From NCBI RefSeq assembly GCF_002270485.1, contig NZ_NQOG01000001.1:186001-250000 (forward strand): a stretch of 64,000 bases of DNA, given 5' to 3'. The notes under the pieces were generated by a model. It saw only the letters and a program-made list of their open reading frames with translations. It was not told the origin of the DNA and made no database searches. Origin of the DNA: Anaerostipes hominis (ex Lee et al. 2021). GTDB lineage: Bacteria > Bacillota > Clostridia > Lachnospirales > Lachnospiraceae. The position numbers and the translations under genes are program-made. Positions within the stretch are counted from its first letter, which is position 1. Each line of letters opens with the position of its first letter. Of this stretch, positions 1 through 8,103 are shown piece by piece.

Positions 1-59
1 ATGACATATACATCGCATTTTTCCTGAGCTTGTCTCCATCTATTTTCAAAATCAGTCAT
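1..59 (-). CDS. Partial unidentified gene downstream of cmr3
   Basis: Only the first 19 codons are inside the window; they read MTDFENRWRQAQEKCDVYV. The ATG at 59-57 overlaps the last codons and TGA stop of cmr3, so the gene is very probably translated with the Cmr operon. The sequence does not resemble the start of any core Cmr subunit: Cmr1 to Cmr6 are all accounted for upstream. It could be an ancillary protein of the type III system, for example a CARF effector or ring nuclease, but this is inference from position only. I do not recognise the family. Confidence 0.5.
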   Translation of the reverse strand, partial: MTDFENRWRQAQEKCDVYV

Positions 60-1140
60 AGACAGCCTCCTCATTTCCCAGTATAAAACTTCCAAATCCT
101 CGATGCTTTTGAACAATTACATCCGACAGTATCTCCGATAATAATTTTTTGTTTTGTTCATTCGTATTAGATTTAAATTGGGTGCTTTTTAACAGATATA
201 AACTTCCTTCTGGGATGACTTTTTTCAATTCTTTGGGCTTATTCTTTGCCATATCCCATCCTCCGGCTGTCTCTGGTTTTCCTATAATCTTTGACAAGAC
301 CGAAATTCCTTTTTCTTTTAATACACTCTCCAGACTTTTCTCATTCTTCATAATAAACGGTGTGGTAAAGATTAATTTTAAGTTTTCACTGCTGCTTTTC
401 TTTTTGTTATATTCTCTAACATCTTTATGATACTCGTCCAATGACCCCAAAAATAATTCTAGCCTGGCCATCCTGGCCTCTCCCCCTAATAAAATATTCG
501 CTCTAAATCCCTTTGATATTTCATCATGCATCTCTGCCTCGATAAGAAAGCAAGTATTCTTATATGTATAATCTCTCATTGTTGTAAAATATAGATGTTC
601 TTTTTTTGCTATCTTCTTATTATCTTCCAATTCTATTCCTGTCTTTTGATATTCACCTGCAAACTCTTGTTGATTTTTTAAATAAATTTCTTCTTTTTCA
701 GATATATCATAGCAAGTCATAAATTCATATAAACTGATATATTTTCCCGAAGCTGGTTTGACTTTTTCTTGAAGCTGAGGATTCGTATAAAGCAATCCCT
801 TTTGAAAATTACTATCCCGTATGTCACCATCCTCATTTACCATAAGATCTCTTGGAGCAGGAAGATAAATTTCATTCTCCATCTCTAAATATATCTGTCT
901 GATTTTTAAATTCTCTTTTAAAACATCTTCCAGTATTGTCGTATTTCTTTCTATAAGAGTTTTATGAACCTCATTCAAATATCCATTTTCCATCAAACTC
1001 GTGCATATTGCACCATAAAAAACAGAGGGATACGGAAAAAATCTGCTTTCTACATAATTAGAAGTTTTTTTATCCAATAAAGTCCCATCCCGAAACATAA
1101 CTGTATCCCACGGTTCTATTTTTACTGTAATGATCCCCAT
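52..1140 (-). CDS. cmr3: Type III-B CRISPR RAMP protein Cmr3
   Basis: Cmr3 (Cas5 group) caps the 5' handle of the crRNA in the Cmr complex and contacts Cas10/Cmr2. The 362-residue product opens with the family's typical beginning: a beta strand followed by WDTVMFRDG, then FFPYPSVFYGAICTSLME, matching the Cmr3 pattern of FRDG plus a proline-rich strand and the Gly-Ala helix. An upstream in-frame ATG at 1161 exists, but the ATG at 1140 has an AGGAGG six bases before it and leaves a 10-nt gap after cas10, so it is the better start. It lies fifth in the cmr operon, in the order cmr4, cmr5-6, cmr1, cas10, cmr3. Length is close to family norms. Confidence 0.85.
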   Translation of the reverse strand: MGIITVKIEPWDTVMFRDGTLLDKKTSNYVESRFFPYPSVFYGAICTSLMENGYLNEVHKTLIERNTTILEDVLKENLKIRQIYLEMENEIYLPAPRDLMVNEDGDIRDSNFQKGLLYTNPQLQEKVKPASGKYISLYEFMTCYDISEKEEIYLKNQQEFAGEYQKTGIELEDNKKIAKKEHLYFTTMRDYTYKNTCFLIEAEMHDEISKGFRANILLGGEARMARLELFLGSLDEYHKDVREYNKKKSSSENLKLIFTTPFIMKNEKSLESVLKEKGISVLSKIIGKPETAGGWDMAKNKPKELKKVIPEGSLYLLKSTQFKSNTNEQNKKLLSEILSDVIVQKHRGFGSFILGNEEAVYD

Positions 1141-1150
1141 CCCATTCCTC

Positions 1151-2548
1151 CTATTTTTCACTGAAAGATGCTAATTTCTCTGCTATATGCATCAGATCAA
1201 AATAAGCATTAAAGTCTATGCAAAATCCATCTTTGGCTTCTTTTGTAACATCATTTCTAAGATTAATTAACAAATCAGTTAATTCTTGTTTTTCCTCAGA
1301 GCTCTTTCCCTCGCTTTTCCTTGCCACAATCCTTTTTGTCTCATTATTCATGATGAATCTTAAATCTGTATATTCATCCACACCAAAGTTTTCTCCCCAG
1401 CCCATGAATTCCTCTTCCATTTGAAAAATAACACTTCTTGAAAACTGATGCCTGCAAAACGCGGAAATCAGGCTGTAAAAATGATTCTGCATTCTATCGC
1501 CTTTTACAAAAATCATTCTTGAACCACTGCCTCTATATAAAACAGAGAAACAGCATCCCCCTTTTCCGTCTTTTCTATAATGTTGTTTTACTTGTTGCAT
1601 GCTCTCTCTGGACTTTTTCAGAACATATCGAAGCGGCTCCTTGCAGTGTGCAACTATAATACTTTTAGAAAATGTCATCCCTGAATCACACATTTCAATC
1701 CAGTCTGACTCTAGCTTCTTTGTAATATCCTCTATACAAAAAACAGGACAAAAAAAGAGCATGTCATCTCCCCCGGCATAGATCACAGCGTTCTCGTTCT
1801 CTGTTACTTTTTTCACCTCTTGGTTAATGAACTCTTTCTCTTTTATGAAAAATTCATTTGCTGCCCGACTTATTTTTTTCTGATAATTATGTAATTCTTC
1901 ATCCCTCTCCCATCCTTTTTCCCCTGAGATGTACATCCCCATATCATCGATATCAATTCGTACTAGTGCGTAATATAGAGAACCAAAGTTCTCTGTTGAT
2001 GGAAATGCAATGCGTTTTCCTTCTTTTCTTTTGTTACGGCATTCGTTGCACAAATACTCTTCATCAACTAGAGCGTCAGCTAACCGAATTCCACAAATAC
2101 TACAAATATGGGATGTCACTTGTTCTTCAGATTCTTGTTTCGGCAAAAATGCGTTCAGCCTATTATTTTTATACGCTTGAAATTTTCGGTACAAAAATTT
2201 ATATGTCTCCTGATAATTCTCTTTCATAGAACATACGGTAATAAAACATGGCAGATCTTCAGAACATCTCTCTCCTTCTTTCATCAATACATCTAAAATC
2301 TGTTTTTCTACTTCTTCAGAAGTTTTGTCTGTCTGTAATTTAGCAATAAAAAAATTCGGAGGATCTCCGACAACACCCTCACCCAGCAATAATTCGCAGG
2401 ATTCAAACTCTCTTTGAATTCTTTTTTTAATCCATAAAATCTGCTTAATGACTCTCTGACTGCTTCCGTAAAGATCTGCAGTCTTTTTGGCACGACTAAT
2501 GTATTCTTGAACACCGCTGACTGATACCAACAGTAACTTTTCTCCCAT
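1151..2548 (-). CDS. cas10: Cas10/Cmr2, short form without HD domain
   Basis: This is the large subunit of the Cmr complex, which in related systems makes cyclic oligoadenylate from ATP when target RNA is bound. The 465-residue protein starts directly in the first palm segment (SGVQEYISRAKKTADLYGSS). A C4 zinc ribbon follows (Cys149, 152, 167, 170), then the first palm motif DIDDMG near 199-204 and the second palm with an intact YAGGDD at 257-262. No N-terminal HD nuclease domain is present, and most Cmr2 proteins are considerably longer. The intact GGDD suggests active cyclase chemistry but no DNA cleavage by this subunit. The start follows the cmr1 stop by two bases with a GAGGGG ribosome site. 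Confidence 0.9.
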   Translation of the reverse strand: MGEKLLLVSVSGVQEYISRAKKTADLYGSSQRVIKQILWIKKRIQREFESCELLLGEGVVGDPPNFFIAKLQTDKTSEEVEKQILDVLMKEGERCSEDLPCFITVCSMKENYQETYKFLYRKFQAYKNNRLNAFLPKQESEEQVTSHICSICGIRLADALVDEEYLCNECRNKRKEGKRIAFPSTENFGSLYYALVRIDIDDMGMYISGEKGWERDEELHNYQKKISRAANEFFIKEKEFINQEVKKVTENENAVIYAGGDDMLFFCPVFCIEDITKKLESDWIEMCDSGMTFSKSIIVAHCKEPLRYVLKKSRESMQQVKQHYRKDGKGGCCFSVLYRGSGSRMIFVKGDRMQNHFYSLISAFCRHQFSRSVIFQMEEEFMGWGENFGVDEYTDLRFIMNNETKRIVARKSEGKSSEEKQELTDLLINLRNDVTKEAKDGFCIDFNAYFDLMHIAEKLASFSEK

Positions 2549-2550
2549 AA

Positions 2551-3360
2551 TTACCCCTCTATTAAATACTTAATGTATGTTTGACAATAATTCCTGACAA
2601 AATTGTTATATCTCTTTACTCTAAATTCACTGACTATCGGTATTACTTTTGAATCTTCGCTGCCATAACAAGATGCATTTAATAAATATTCTTTTGTATT
2701 GGCCGTCTCATGGATACATTTCTTTACATCTTTATAGAATTTCTTCAATTTTCTTTCTCTGCCAATCCTAATCTTTTCCAGACATAAATAGTTAGGGTCG
2801 TTACAATTAAAAATAATATTTTGCCCTTTATTTAACTGTTTTATATGGTCTTCACCAGTAATACTGATGATTAATTGCTTCAGTATCTCAATTATATCTT
2901 TTTCTTTTGGTGCAGCATCATTATTTTCAATAACCTTAAAGGCTCCATACCCCTTCCGGCTTCTTTGTCCGATTCCTCCAAGATAAGAGGTCAGTTTTAA
3001 AATTTGCAAGTATTTATCTAATTTCTCAGAGTCATGGGAAAGCAACTCAATTTCAATCACTTCTCCTTCCTCGAAGAAATCTACAGTTCCCCCTTTTCCT
3101 AAATTAACGGATTGCGCATTTGGTCTATCAAATTTATATTGACGTATGCTGACCGGAGCCTTTCTACCTAAACTTCCAAACAACGCTGATTCTTTACGAT
3201 ACAACTCTTCTGCGGAATCAAAGCACTGTACAGCTCTCCACCAAAATCTCATGGCAGACTTTAACTCTGTAATACGAAATTCTAATTCCTTTTTATTAGC
3301 ACCATGTGTCCCCATAGCCGTTATTAATTCTAACTTAATTCTTTTTTTCAAGATAGCCAT
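2551..3360 (-). CDS. cmr1: Type III-B CRISPR RAMP protein Cmr1
   Basis: Cmr1 is a Cas7-group subunit at the head of the Cmr complex, near the 3' end of the crRNA guide. The key sequence is LKSAMRFWWRAVQ near residues 32-44, the hallmark R-FWWRA helix of Cmr1, followed by ESALFGSLGRKAPVSI, which matches the conserved E-LFGS strand. A Gly-rich segment, GGIGQRSRKGYGAF, gives the second RAMP glycine loop. The ATG at 3360 was chosen because AAGGGG lies nine bases before it; this makes the gene overlap the end of the upstream fusion gene by 26 bases, a sign of translational coupling. At 269 residues it is at the short end of the family. Confidence 0.85.
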   Translation of the reverse strand: MAILKKRIKLELITAMGTHGANKKELEFRITELKSAMRFWWRAVQCFDSAEELYRKESALFGSLGRKAPVSIRQYKFDRPNAQSVNLGKGGTVDFFEEGEVIEIELLSHDSEKLDKYLQILKLTSYLGGIGQRSRKGYGAFKVIENNDAAPKEKDIIEILKQLIISITGEDHIKQLNKGQNIIFNCNDPNYLCLEKIRIGRERKLKKFYKDVKKCIHETANTKEYLLNASCYGSEDSKVIPIVSEFRVKRYNNFVRNYCQTYIKYLIEG

Positions 3361-4414
3361 AACCAACCGCCCCTTTTGCCCCAAAATTACATACTTGAAT
3401 ACACTCAAGAAATGCTTTTTCTATATCATCTTTATCCCTATTGTCTTTTCCAATTATCATTTGTATCGTCATATCTTTAATTTCTACTGCATAGAAATTT
3501 ACCAAATTTGGTTTTTGTAGTGTTGGAAAATTCATTTTTTTCCCAGTTTGTGATTGCTGATAATAATTACCATATTGATTAGAAATGATATCCTTTTTGA
3601 TTGTGTATTGATCCGGGGTAGCCGTTAAAAATATAATTTGTCCTTCATTGTCTTCATCGCCAAACCAATTTTTGATTTTTGCTTCAGATATGTGCCCATC
3701 TTGTTCACAAAAGGAACGGAAGACTCCTTTGATTGCTGTCGCTGGCAGCTCAGGGATACCATATAAAAAATTCATATGAAAATATAACTCTTTCTTGATT
3801 GTTTGACCTGTCCCAATCAGCATTCTGCTTTCTCCAAATCTTTGCAAAGGAAAGTTTAAAGTATGCCATTTTTCTTTTGAATATATTGACTGTATTTTAT
3901 TTTTTTTATGATGAATATACTCTTTAGGTATATTAGGAGTTCTGACAATCAAATCTTTTTTGGAACTAGTAAAATAATAATGTAGATATGGATTTTGAAT
4001 ATCCAAAAGCTCTTGCTCTGTATGCTCAATTCTAGTCATGTATTCTTTCCCTTTTAGTTGGTCATTACATTTTTTATTGGCATTATTGCTTTCAGGATGA
4101 ACAGACATCAAGATTGCAGTTTTACATAATTTCATTGTATCTCTTACACACTCAGCATAGCTTTCGTTATCAGCGGGAAATTTACATTGATCTTTATTCA
4201 TCCCTCCTTCACCAAACAAATAATAGTATATGAACTGGAAAATATGTCTCTCAGAATCATTTTCTGACCTCTTTGTAAACAAAAACTCCATCGTATAATC
4301 CAGTCCAAATTTATAGACATAAGCTGGTATTTTTTTGAGGAGATTTATATCCGAACTACTAAATTCTTTCATGCAGTCCATTATATAAGTCAAACATTCC
4401 TTTTCTGTTTTCAA
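3335..4414 (-). CDS. Cmr5-Cmr6 fusion protein
   Basis: A single 359-residue open frame joins two subunits that are normally separate. Residues about 1-110 look like Cmr5, the small all-helical subunit: LLKKIPAYVYKFGLDYTMEF followed by helices and a C-terminal YAECVRDTMKLCKTAI helix match its conserved pattern. Residues about 185-359 are Cmr6, a Cas7-group RAMP: FGESRMLIGTGQTIKKELYF, LPATAIKGVFRSFC and the glycine loop FGAKGAVGYGYL. A charged linker of roughly 70 residues lies between them. The start codon is TTG, preceded by AGGAGG overlapping the cmr4 stop. No separate cmr5 is present in the operon, which supports a real fusion rather than read-through. The Cmr5 assignment is by pattern and less sure than Cmr6. 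Confidence 0.75.
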   Translation of the reverse strand: MKTEKECLTYIMDCMKEFSSSDINLLKKIPAYVYKFGLDYTMEFLFTKRSENDSERHIFQFIYYYLFGEGGMNKDQCKFPADNESYAECVRDTMKLCKTAILMSVHPESNNANKKCNDQLKGKEYMTRIEHTEQELLDIQNPYLHYYFTSSKKDLIVRTPNIPKEYIHHKKNKIQSIYSKEKWHTLNFPLQRFGESRMLIGTGQTIKKELYFHMNFLYGIPELPATAIKGVFRSFCEQDGHISEAKIKNWFGDEDNEGQIIFLTATPDQYTIKKDIISNQYGNYYQQSQTGKKMNFPTLQKPNLVNFYAVEIKDMTIQMIIGKDNRDKDDIEKAFLECIQVCNFGAKGAVGYGYLEKKN

Positions 4415-4415
4415 C

Positions 4416-5315
4416 TTACTTACCCTCCTCTGTCTTAATCGCCACGAAAGAAGTAATTCCCTTTCCTATTGTCGTATCTCCGCCAAGTTGAATCATTCCC
4501 TCAACTCTAGGGTATTTGTTTGATTCTGCTTCCTTTATTTCTTTCCCCTGTTCCTCCAATATTGTCTTAGCAAAAGAATTTTTATCACAGTTCTGCATAT
4601 CTTCTACAAAATTATATAGTACAGTCTGTTCCGGCAAAAATTCTTCTGTAAACAGTCCGCCATCCTGTACGACTCCGCTATCTCCAATTTTAATTCGGGT
4701 AATCACCTCTGTACTGAATTCACAAAAATAGGAAAACATATCATTGCTGACCATGTAAATATCATTTTGTATTTTATTTCTTAGATACTTATCTTTCTCT
4801 GAAACGATAAAATCCGAAGGAAATTTTAATTTCTTATTTTCCTGAACTTGAAATTCAAAATCTTCCAGTATTTTTTTGTCTCCTGGATCTTCATTTTTAC
4901 CTATCATAATTATTTTATTATCATCAAGTGTTTCTTCCCATTCTCTGAACTTGTTTGTTAGGTTCTCAAACCTTTTAGATCCATCAATCTCATTTAGAAA
5001 CCTATTTAAAACAAATGGGCAGGTCACCCATACAAATAACTCTTTACCACTACTTTTTACAGGAAGAAAGAGGATTCTGGCGTCTGTAAAGCAAATCTTT
5101 CCTGGCTCTCCCTGATCCGAATCACTATCGCTCTCTTTACCAAAATAGTCTTTATATTCACTGATACTTCTAAAATTCCCTTTGATACTCGATGCCTCTC
5201 CCTTAGGAAATCCAGTGTGCTTTTCTCTTTGTATAGGAAGGTCAACAACCCCTAATTCAGTTCCTGTTCCCATATGTAAAGGTGTTTCATTTCGATAAAA
5301 TACTAGAAATCTCAT
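4416..5315 (-). CDS. cmr4: Type III-B CRISPR RAMP protein Cmr4
   Basis: Cmr4 (Cas7 group) forms the backbone of the Cmr complex and, in studied systems, cuts target RNA at six-nucleotide steps. The N-terminus is diagnostic: PLHMGTGTELGVVDLPIQRE then KHTGFPKGEASSIKGNFRS, the canonical Cmr4 beginning, in which the Asp of the VVDLPIQRE segment corresponds to the region of the slicer aspartate. The C-terminus (QLGGDTTIGKGITSF) carries the glycine loop. An in-frame TTG lies six bases further upstream at 5321, but the ATG at 5315 gives the better family alignment. Neither start has a strong ribosome site; an AGGAG is about 33 bases away. It is the first cmr gene after the array. Confidence 0.88.
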   Translation of the reverse strand: MRFLVFYRNETPLHMGTGTELGVVDLPIQREKHTGFPKGEASSIKGNFRSISEYKDYFGKESDSDSDQGEPGKICFTDARILFLPVKSSGKELFVWVTCPFVLNRFLNEIDGSKRFENLTNKFREWEETLDDNKIIMIGKNEDPGDKKILEDFEFQVQENKKLKFPSDFIVSEKDKYLRNKIQNDIYMVSNDMFSYFCEFSTEVITRIKIGDSGVVQDGGLFTEEFLPEQTVLYNFVEDMQNCDKNSFAKTILEEQGKEIKEAESNKYPRVEGMIQLGGDTTIGKGITSFVAIKTEEGK

Positions 5316-5785
5316 AATCAATACTCAGCGTTGTTATAATAGCTGTTTCTCCTTTTTGTTTAATATTTACATTTTCGTTTCATACAAATACATTTCTACA
5401 TTACTAAGAATTAAGTTATAAATACTATGCCCGATTTTTGTTGAACTGACTCTCATCCCCCTTATTAACAAAAGGAAAAGACAGAAATTGTATATTTACA
5501 ACTTCTGTCTAATTATTTCTATGCAAAACATGCTTATAAGAACAGCTATAGTCAGCTATTCTAATGAATTTGCTATTCTTTTTCTTATCCCATTTTGAAA
5601 CGGATTGGTCCCCATATCTATGAAAGACATTTTTGTTCATCATATCTATATTATAATCCCTAAATCCTCAACCATTCTATCTACTATTTTACTACAATCA
5701 TCCTGTTTTTTCAACAAATTCCAGAAAAAATCCTTCACTTATATCTTAAAGATAAAAATGTAAAAAATTTTATGTAAGAGAGGAG
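5316..5785. other. Intergenic stretch between CRISPR array and cmr4
   Basis: This 470-base AT-rich stretch holds no convincing reading frame. It contains the terminator-like hairpin at 5479-5510. On the minus strand there is a weak promoter candidate for the cmr genes: TTGTAT at 5387-5382, a 16-bp spacer and TATTAA at 5365-5360. The promoter match is poor and is given only as a candidate. Confidence 0.4.
5470..5510 (-). terminator. Terminator between CRISPR array and cmr operon
   Basis: A 14-bp inverted repeat with one mismatch (5479-5492 against 5497-5510, four-base loop) is followed on the minus strand by the T-rich run TTTCCTTTTG. It sits downstream of the array in the direction of array transcription, so it probably ends the pre-crRNA and separates it from the cmr genes. 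The U-tract is interrupted, so termination may be partial. Confidence 0.55.
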
Positions 5786-6392
5786 ATTTCAATACATCTA
5801 ATGTTTTTATTTATCAACACTAAAAAGTAGTTGACAAAAGTACATCAATAATTTCAATACATCTAATGTTTTTATTTATCGCTGTGTTGGGTTTCCGTCA
5901 CCGTCGCTAATAATTTCAATACATCTAATGTTTTTATTTATCCAGACTTTATATTAGGTATAAATCTAACTAAAAAATTTCAATACATCTAATGTTTTTA
6001 TTTATCCCGGAGCAGATCACAAGGTTGATATGCAAAGACTATTTCAATACATCTAATGTTTTTATTTATCGAAAGAAAACTGGAAGTAGCGCAGGACTAT
6101 ATAAAATTTCAATACATCTAATGTTTTTATTTATCAGGGCTAAGTCTGTATATTCCCCAATCTTATATTTATTTCAATACATCTAATGTTTTTATTTATC
6201 TTGATCCGGTCAAACCTTGCCATCTCCTCATCCGATTTCAATACATCTAATGTTTTTATTTATCCCACCGAAGGAAGAGGTCACAGAAATTCAATATCAA
6301 TTTCAATACATCTAATGTTTTTATTTATCGAATAGAGGGAAGCAGCATCTGAGCAAAATAAGATTTCAATACATCTAATGTTTTTATTTATC
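5786..6392 (-). CRISPR. CRISPR array, 10 repeats and 9 spacers
   Basis: Ten identical 30-nt repeats begin on the plus strand at 5786, 5851, 5913, 5977, 6041, 6106, 6171, 6235, 6300 and 6363. Each reads ATTTCAATAC at one end and TTTTTATTTATC at the other. The nine spacers are 32 to 35 nt. Read on the minus strand the repeat ends in ATTGAAAT, the 8-nt handle left by Cas6 in type I-B and many type III systems, so the array is transcribed on the minus strand, away from cas2. The leader-proximal repeat is therefore 6363-6392. No repeat shows the decay often seen at the trailer end. The array lies between the I-B and III-B gene sets and is the only one in the window. Confidence 0.97.
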
Positions 6393-6420
6393 CAACGCTT
6401 TTAAGCCATTTCTATTTTTT

Positions 6421-6449
6421 ATCATACCCTATAAACCCTTATTTTTCAA
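6421..6449 (-). promoter_or_regulatory. Promoter of the CRISPR array
   Basis: On the minus strand TTGAAA (6449-6444) is followed by exactly 17 bases and TATGAT (6426-6421). Transcription would begin around 6414, about 20 bases before the first repeat. This is a good sigma-70-type match at the expected place in the leader. Confidence 0.65.
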
Positions 6450-6666
6450 CATTTTTTAAATATTTTCCCAACCTCCGCCCTGAAATTTCAATTTTCTCCC
6501 ATATGTCCTCCTAACCCGCATAAAATCACGCTTTTTTCAGTTTTAATATAAATATGGTTGGGAAACGACCTTCCTTATTGTGGAATTAAAACCATTCTCA
6601 AGACTAGTTTAATAGCATCCTCAACAGCTCGATCCACCGATCTTCTCATATATTATACCTTTCAGA

Positions 6667-6720
6667 CAGACTAGTTCATTTCCACATCAAACCTAATCTT
6701 CATTGGAGTGAACTAGTCTG
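6667..6720. promoter_or_regulatory. Palindrome in the leader, possible operator
   Basis: A perfect 12-bp inverted repeat (CAGACTAGTTCA at 6667-6678 and its complement at 6709-6720) extends to about 16 bp with wobble pairs. A related half-site, AGACTAGTTT, lies at 6601. On the minus strand a TATAAT (6657-6652) lies just beyond it, so a bound protein would cover a promoter's upstream part. No T-run follows, so it is not an ordinary terminator for cas2. The function is unknown. Confidence 0.4.
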
Positions 6721-6802
6721 CCAAGCAAAAAACAGCTTTTCAAAAACTTTTTGTTGTTCGATAAATACCTGTTAAAAACTGATGAAAGTTAATGAAAAAT
6801 CT

Positions 6803-7093
6803 TCACAGTATCAAACTTTCTCCCACATTATCTTCCGGATTACCCAAGATCTCCTCCCCAAATACATTATCATTCATCAGCTTAATAATGCAGACAAAAT
6901 CCTCATCTTCATCCAATACTTTTTTAAGATCATTCCTGAGCCTAATCAGTTTAGAAGGGGACATTTCTCCCCGGAATACAGATTTTTGAAAATGGGTCAG
7001 ATACTTTTTACAGACTTTAAACACCTTCTGCACTCGTTTTTCATTTACATCGTAAAATACAAAAGCATAGTTGTAATTCATCTTCTTTTTCAT
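6803..7093 (-). CDS. cas2: CRISPR-associated endonuclease Cas2
   Basis: Cas2 dimerises and bridges two Cas1 dimers in the spacer integration complex. The 96-residue product has the ferredoxin-like start YNYAFVFYDVNEKRVQKVFK, where the Asp of FYDV is the conserved Cas2 aspartate. A KYLTHFQKSVFRGEMS segment and a beta strand VCIIKL follow. The ATG directly follows the cas1 stop codon, and a GGAG lies nine bases before it, inside the end of cas1. It is the last gene of the I-B operon before the leader. Length is normal for the family. Confidence 0.93.
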   Translation of the reverse strand: MKKKMNYNYAFVFYDVNEKRVQKVFKVCKKYLTHFQKSVFRGEMSPSKLIRLRNDLKKVLDEDEDFVCIIKLMNDNVFGEEILGNPEDNVGESLIL

Positions 7094-8092
7094 CTACATC
7101 TTCTCCTTCAGACTAAATGGCCGGAATTCCTTATCCTCCCAAATAAATTTAATCAGCTTATAGCAATCCAATTTAATGGCAGTTCGATACGTTACCTTTC
7201 GTTTTAATTTCGGATGCTGGAATGCAGTTTCCATTCGCTTCTCAAATGCTTCAATGAATATTTTTCTTCCATCTTCATTTAAGAGACAATAGTTTACTCT
7301 CTTATCAAAATGCTTCTCTACTTTCAGCTGCTTTCGATTCACCAGATCAAAAATAGTCCGATATACAATAACAGGTTTGAACACTTCACACATATCAAGA
7401 CTCAGCGAAAACCTTCCTTCTGACGGCTCATGCAGGAAACTGATTCTCTGATCCAGATGTGTCCGGTAAATAGCCGAGATTGTCTTCGCATACAAAAGAG
7501 TATTTCCAAAGGAAATCAAGGCATTGATAGGATTGTCCGGCGGACGTTTTACTCTTTTGTTCATAACAAAATCTTCTGGAAGAAAGCTTTTAAAATCTTG
7601 ATAAAACCTCTGCCATGCTTCCCCTTCCGCTGACATCAGCTGTTTAATATCTGACGCTTCATTTACCTGTCTGATGAATTCATCTCCAAGCCAATCAATC
7701 GTTGTCTTCACTTCATCATTGCCGTGCTTATAATAATGATATAAAACCTCCCTGATATTTTCTCCGATTCCGCATACAATAGCCCTTGCAATTTCTATCC
7801 GCTTTGTCTGATGAGCCTCTGCCTGTTTCATTAAGAGCCTGCCGCTCATATATTGGGGCTTCGGATAAAATGTACCGCTGTATCCCTCATAGTAGTTAAA
7901 AAAATGTACAACCACATGATTCTGTGATAAAAAGTCTAAGAGTTTTGAATTCATAGATACCTCATTAAGGCAGTAAATTTCTTTTGTATTTTCAATGGGT
8001 ATGTAAATATTCTTTCCGTCTTTTCTGAAACATAAGGAATTATCTTTTCGTGTCAATTCTCCCATGGATGTAATATATTTTGTACTTCCCAT
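7094..8092 (-). CDS. cas1: CRISPR-associated integrase Cas1 (type I-B)
   Basis: Cas1 is the integrase that inserts new spacers at the leader end of the array. The 332-residue protein has the N-terminal beta domain (residues 1-80), then the helical catalytic domain with INALISFGNTLLYA, and the segment FLHEPSEGRFSLSLDMCEVF carrying the conserved His and Asp of the metal site. The start has AGGAGG before it, in the short gap after cas4. Together with cas4 and cas2 it forms a complete adaptation module. No second cas1 accompanies the cmr genes, so both effector complexes probably depend on this one for memory. Confidence 0.95.
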   Translation of the reverse strand: MGSTKYITSMGELTRKDNSLCFRKDGKNIYIPIENTKEIYCLNEVSMNSKLLDFLSQNHVVVHFFNYYEGYSGTFYPKPQYMSGRLLMKQAEAHQTKRIEIARAIVCGIGENIREVLYHYYKHGNDEVKTTIDWLGDEFIRQVNEASDIKQLMSAEGEAWQRFYQDFKSFLPEDFVMNKRVKRPPDNPINALISFGNTLLYAKTISAIYRTHLDQRISFLHEPSEGRFSLSLDMCEVFKPVIVYRTIFDLVNRKQLKVEKHFDKRVNYCLLNEDGRKIFIEAFEKRMETAFQHPKLKRKVTYRTAIKLDCYKLIKFIWEDKEFRPFSLKEKM

Positions 8093-8103
8093 ACCTTCTC
8101 CTC

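Larger units (their letters stand above)
6393..6802. other. CRISPR leader region
   Basis: This 410-base stretch between cas2 and the first repeat contains no gene. It is AT-rich and holds the array promoter (6421-6449) and, nearer cas2, three copies of ACTAGT (6603, 6670, 6712), two of them in a palindrome at 6667-6720. Its position next to the invariant leader-end repeat is what spacer integration by Cas1-Cas2 requires. Confidence 0.7.

Noticed and set aside
5992-6186. Plus-strand open frame across the CRISPR array
   Set aside because: It is made of repeats and spacers and its amino acid sequence repeats the translated CRISPR repeat; no ribosome site.
6782-7207. Plus-strand open frames opposite cas2 and cas1
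   Set aside because: They are antisense to well-supported genes and have no family match.
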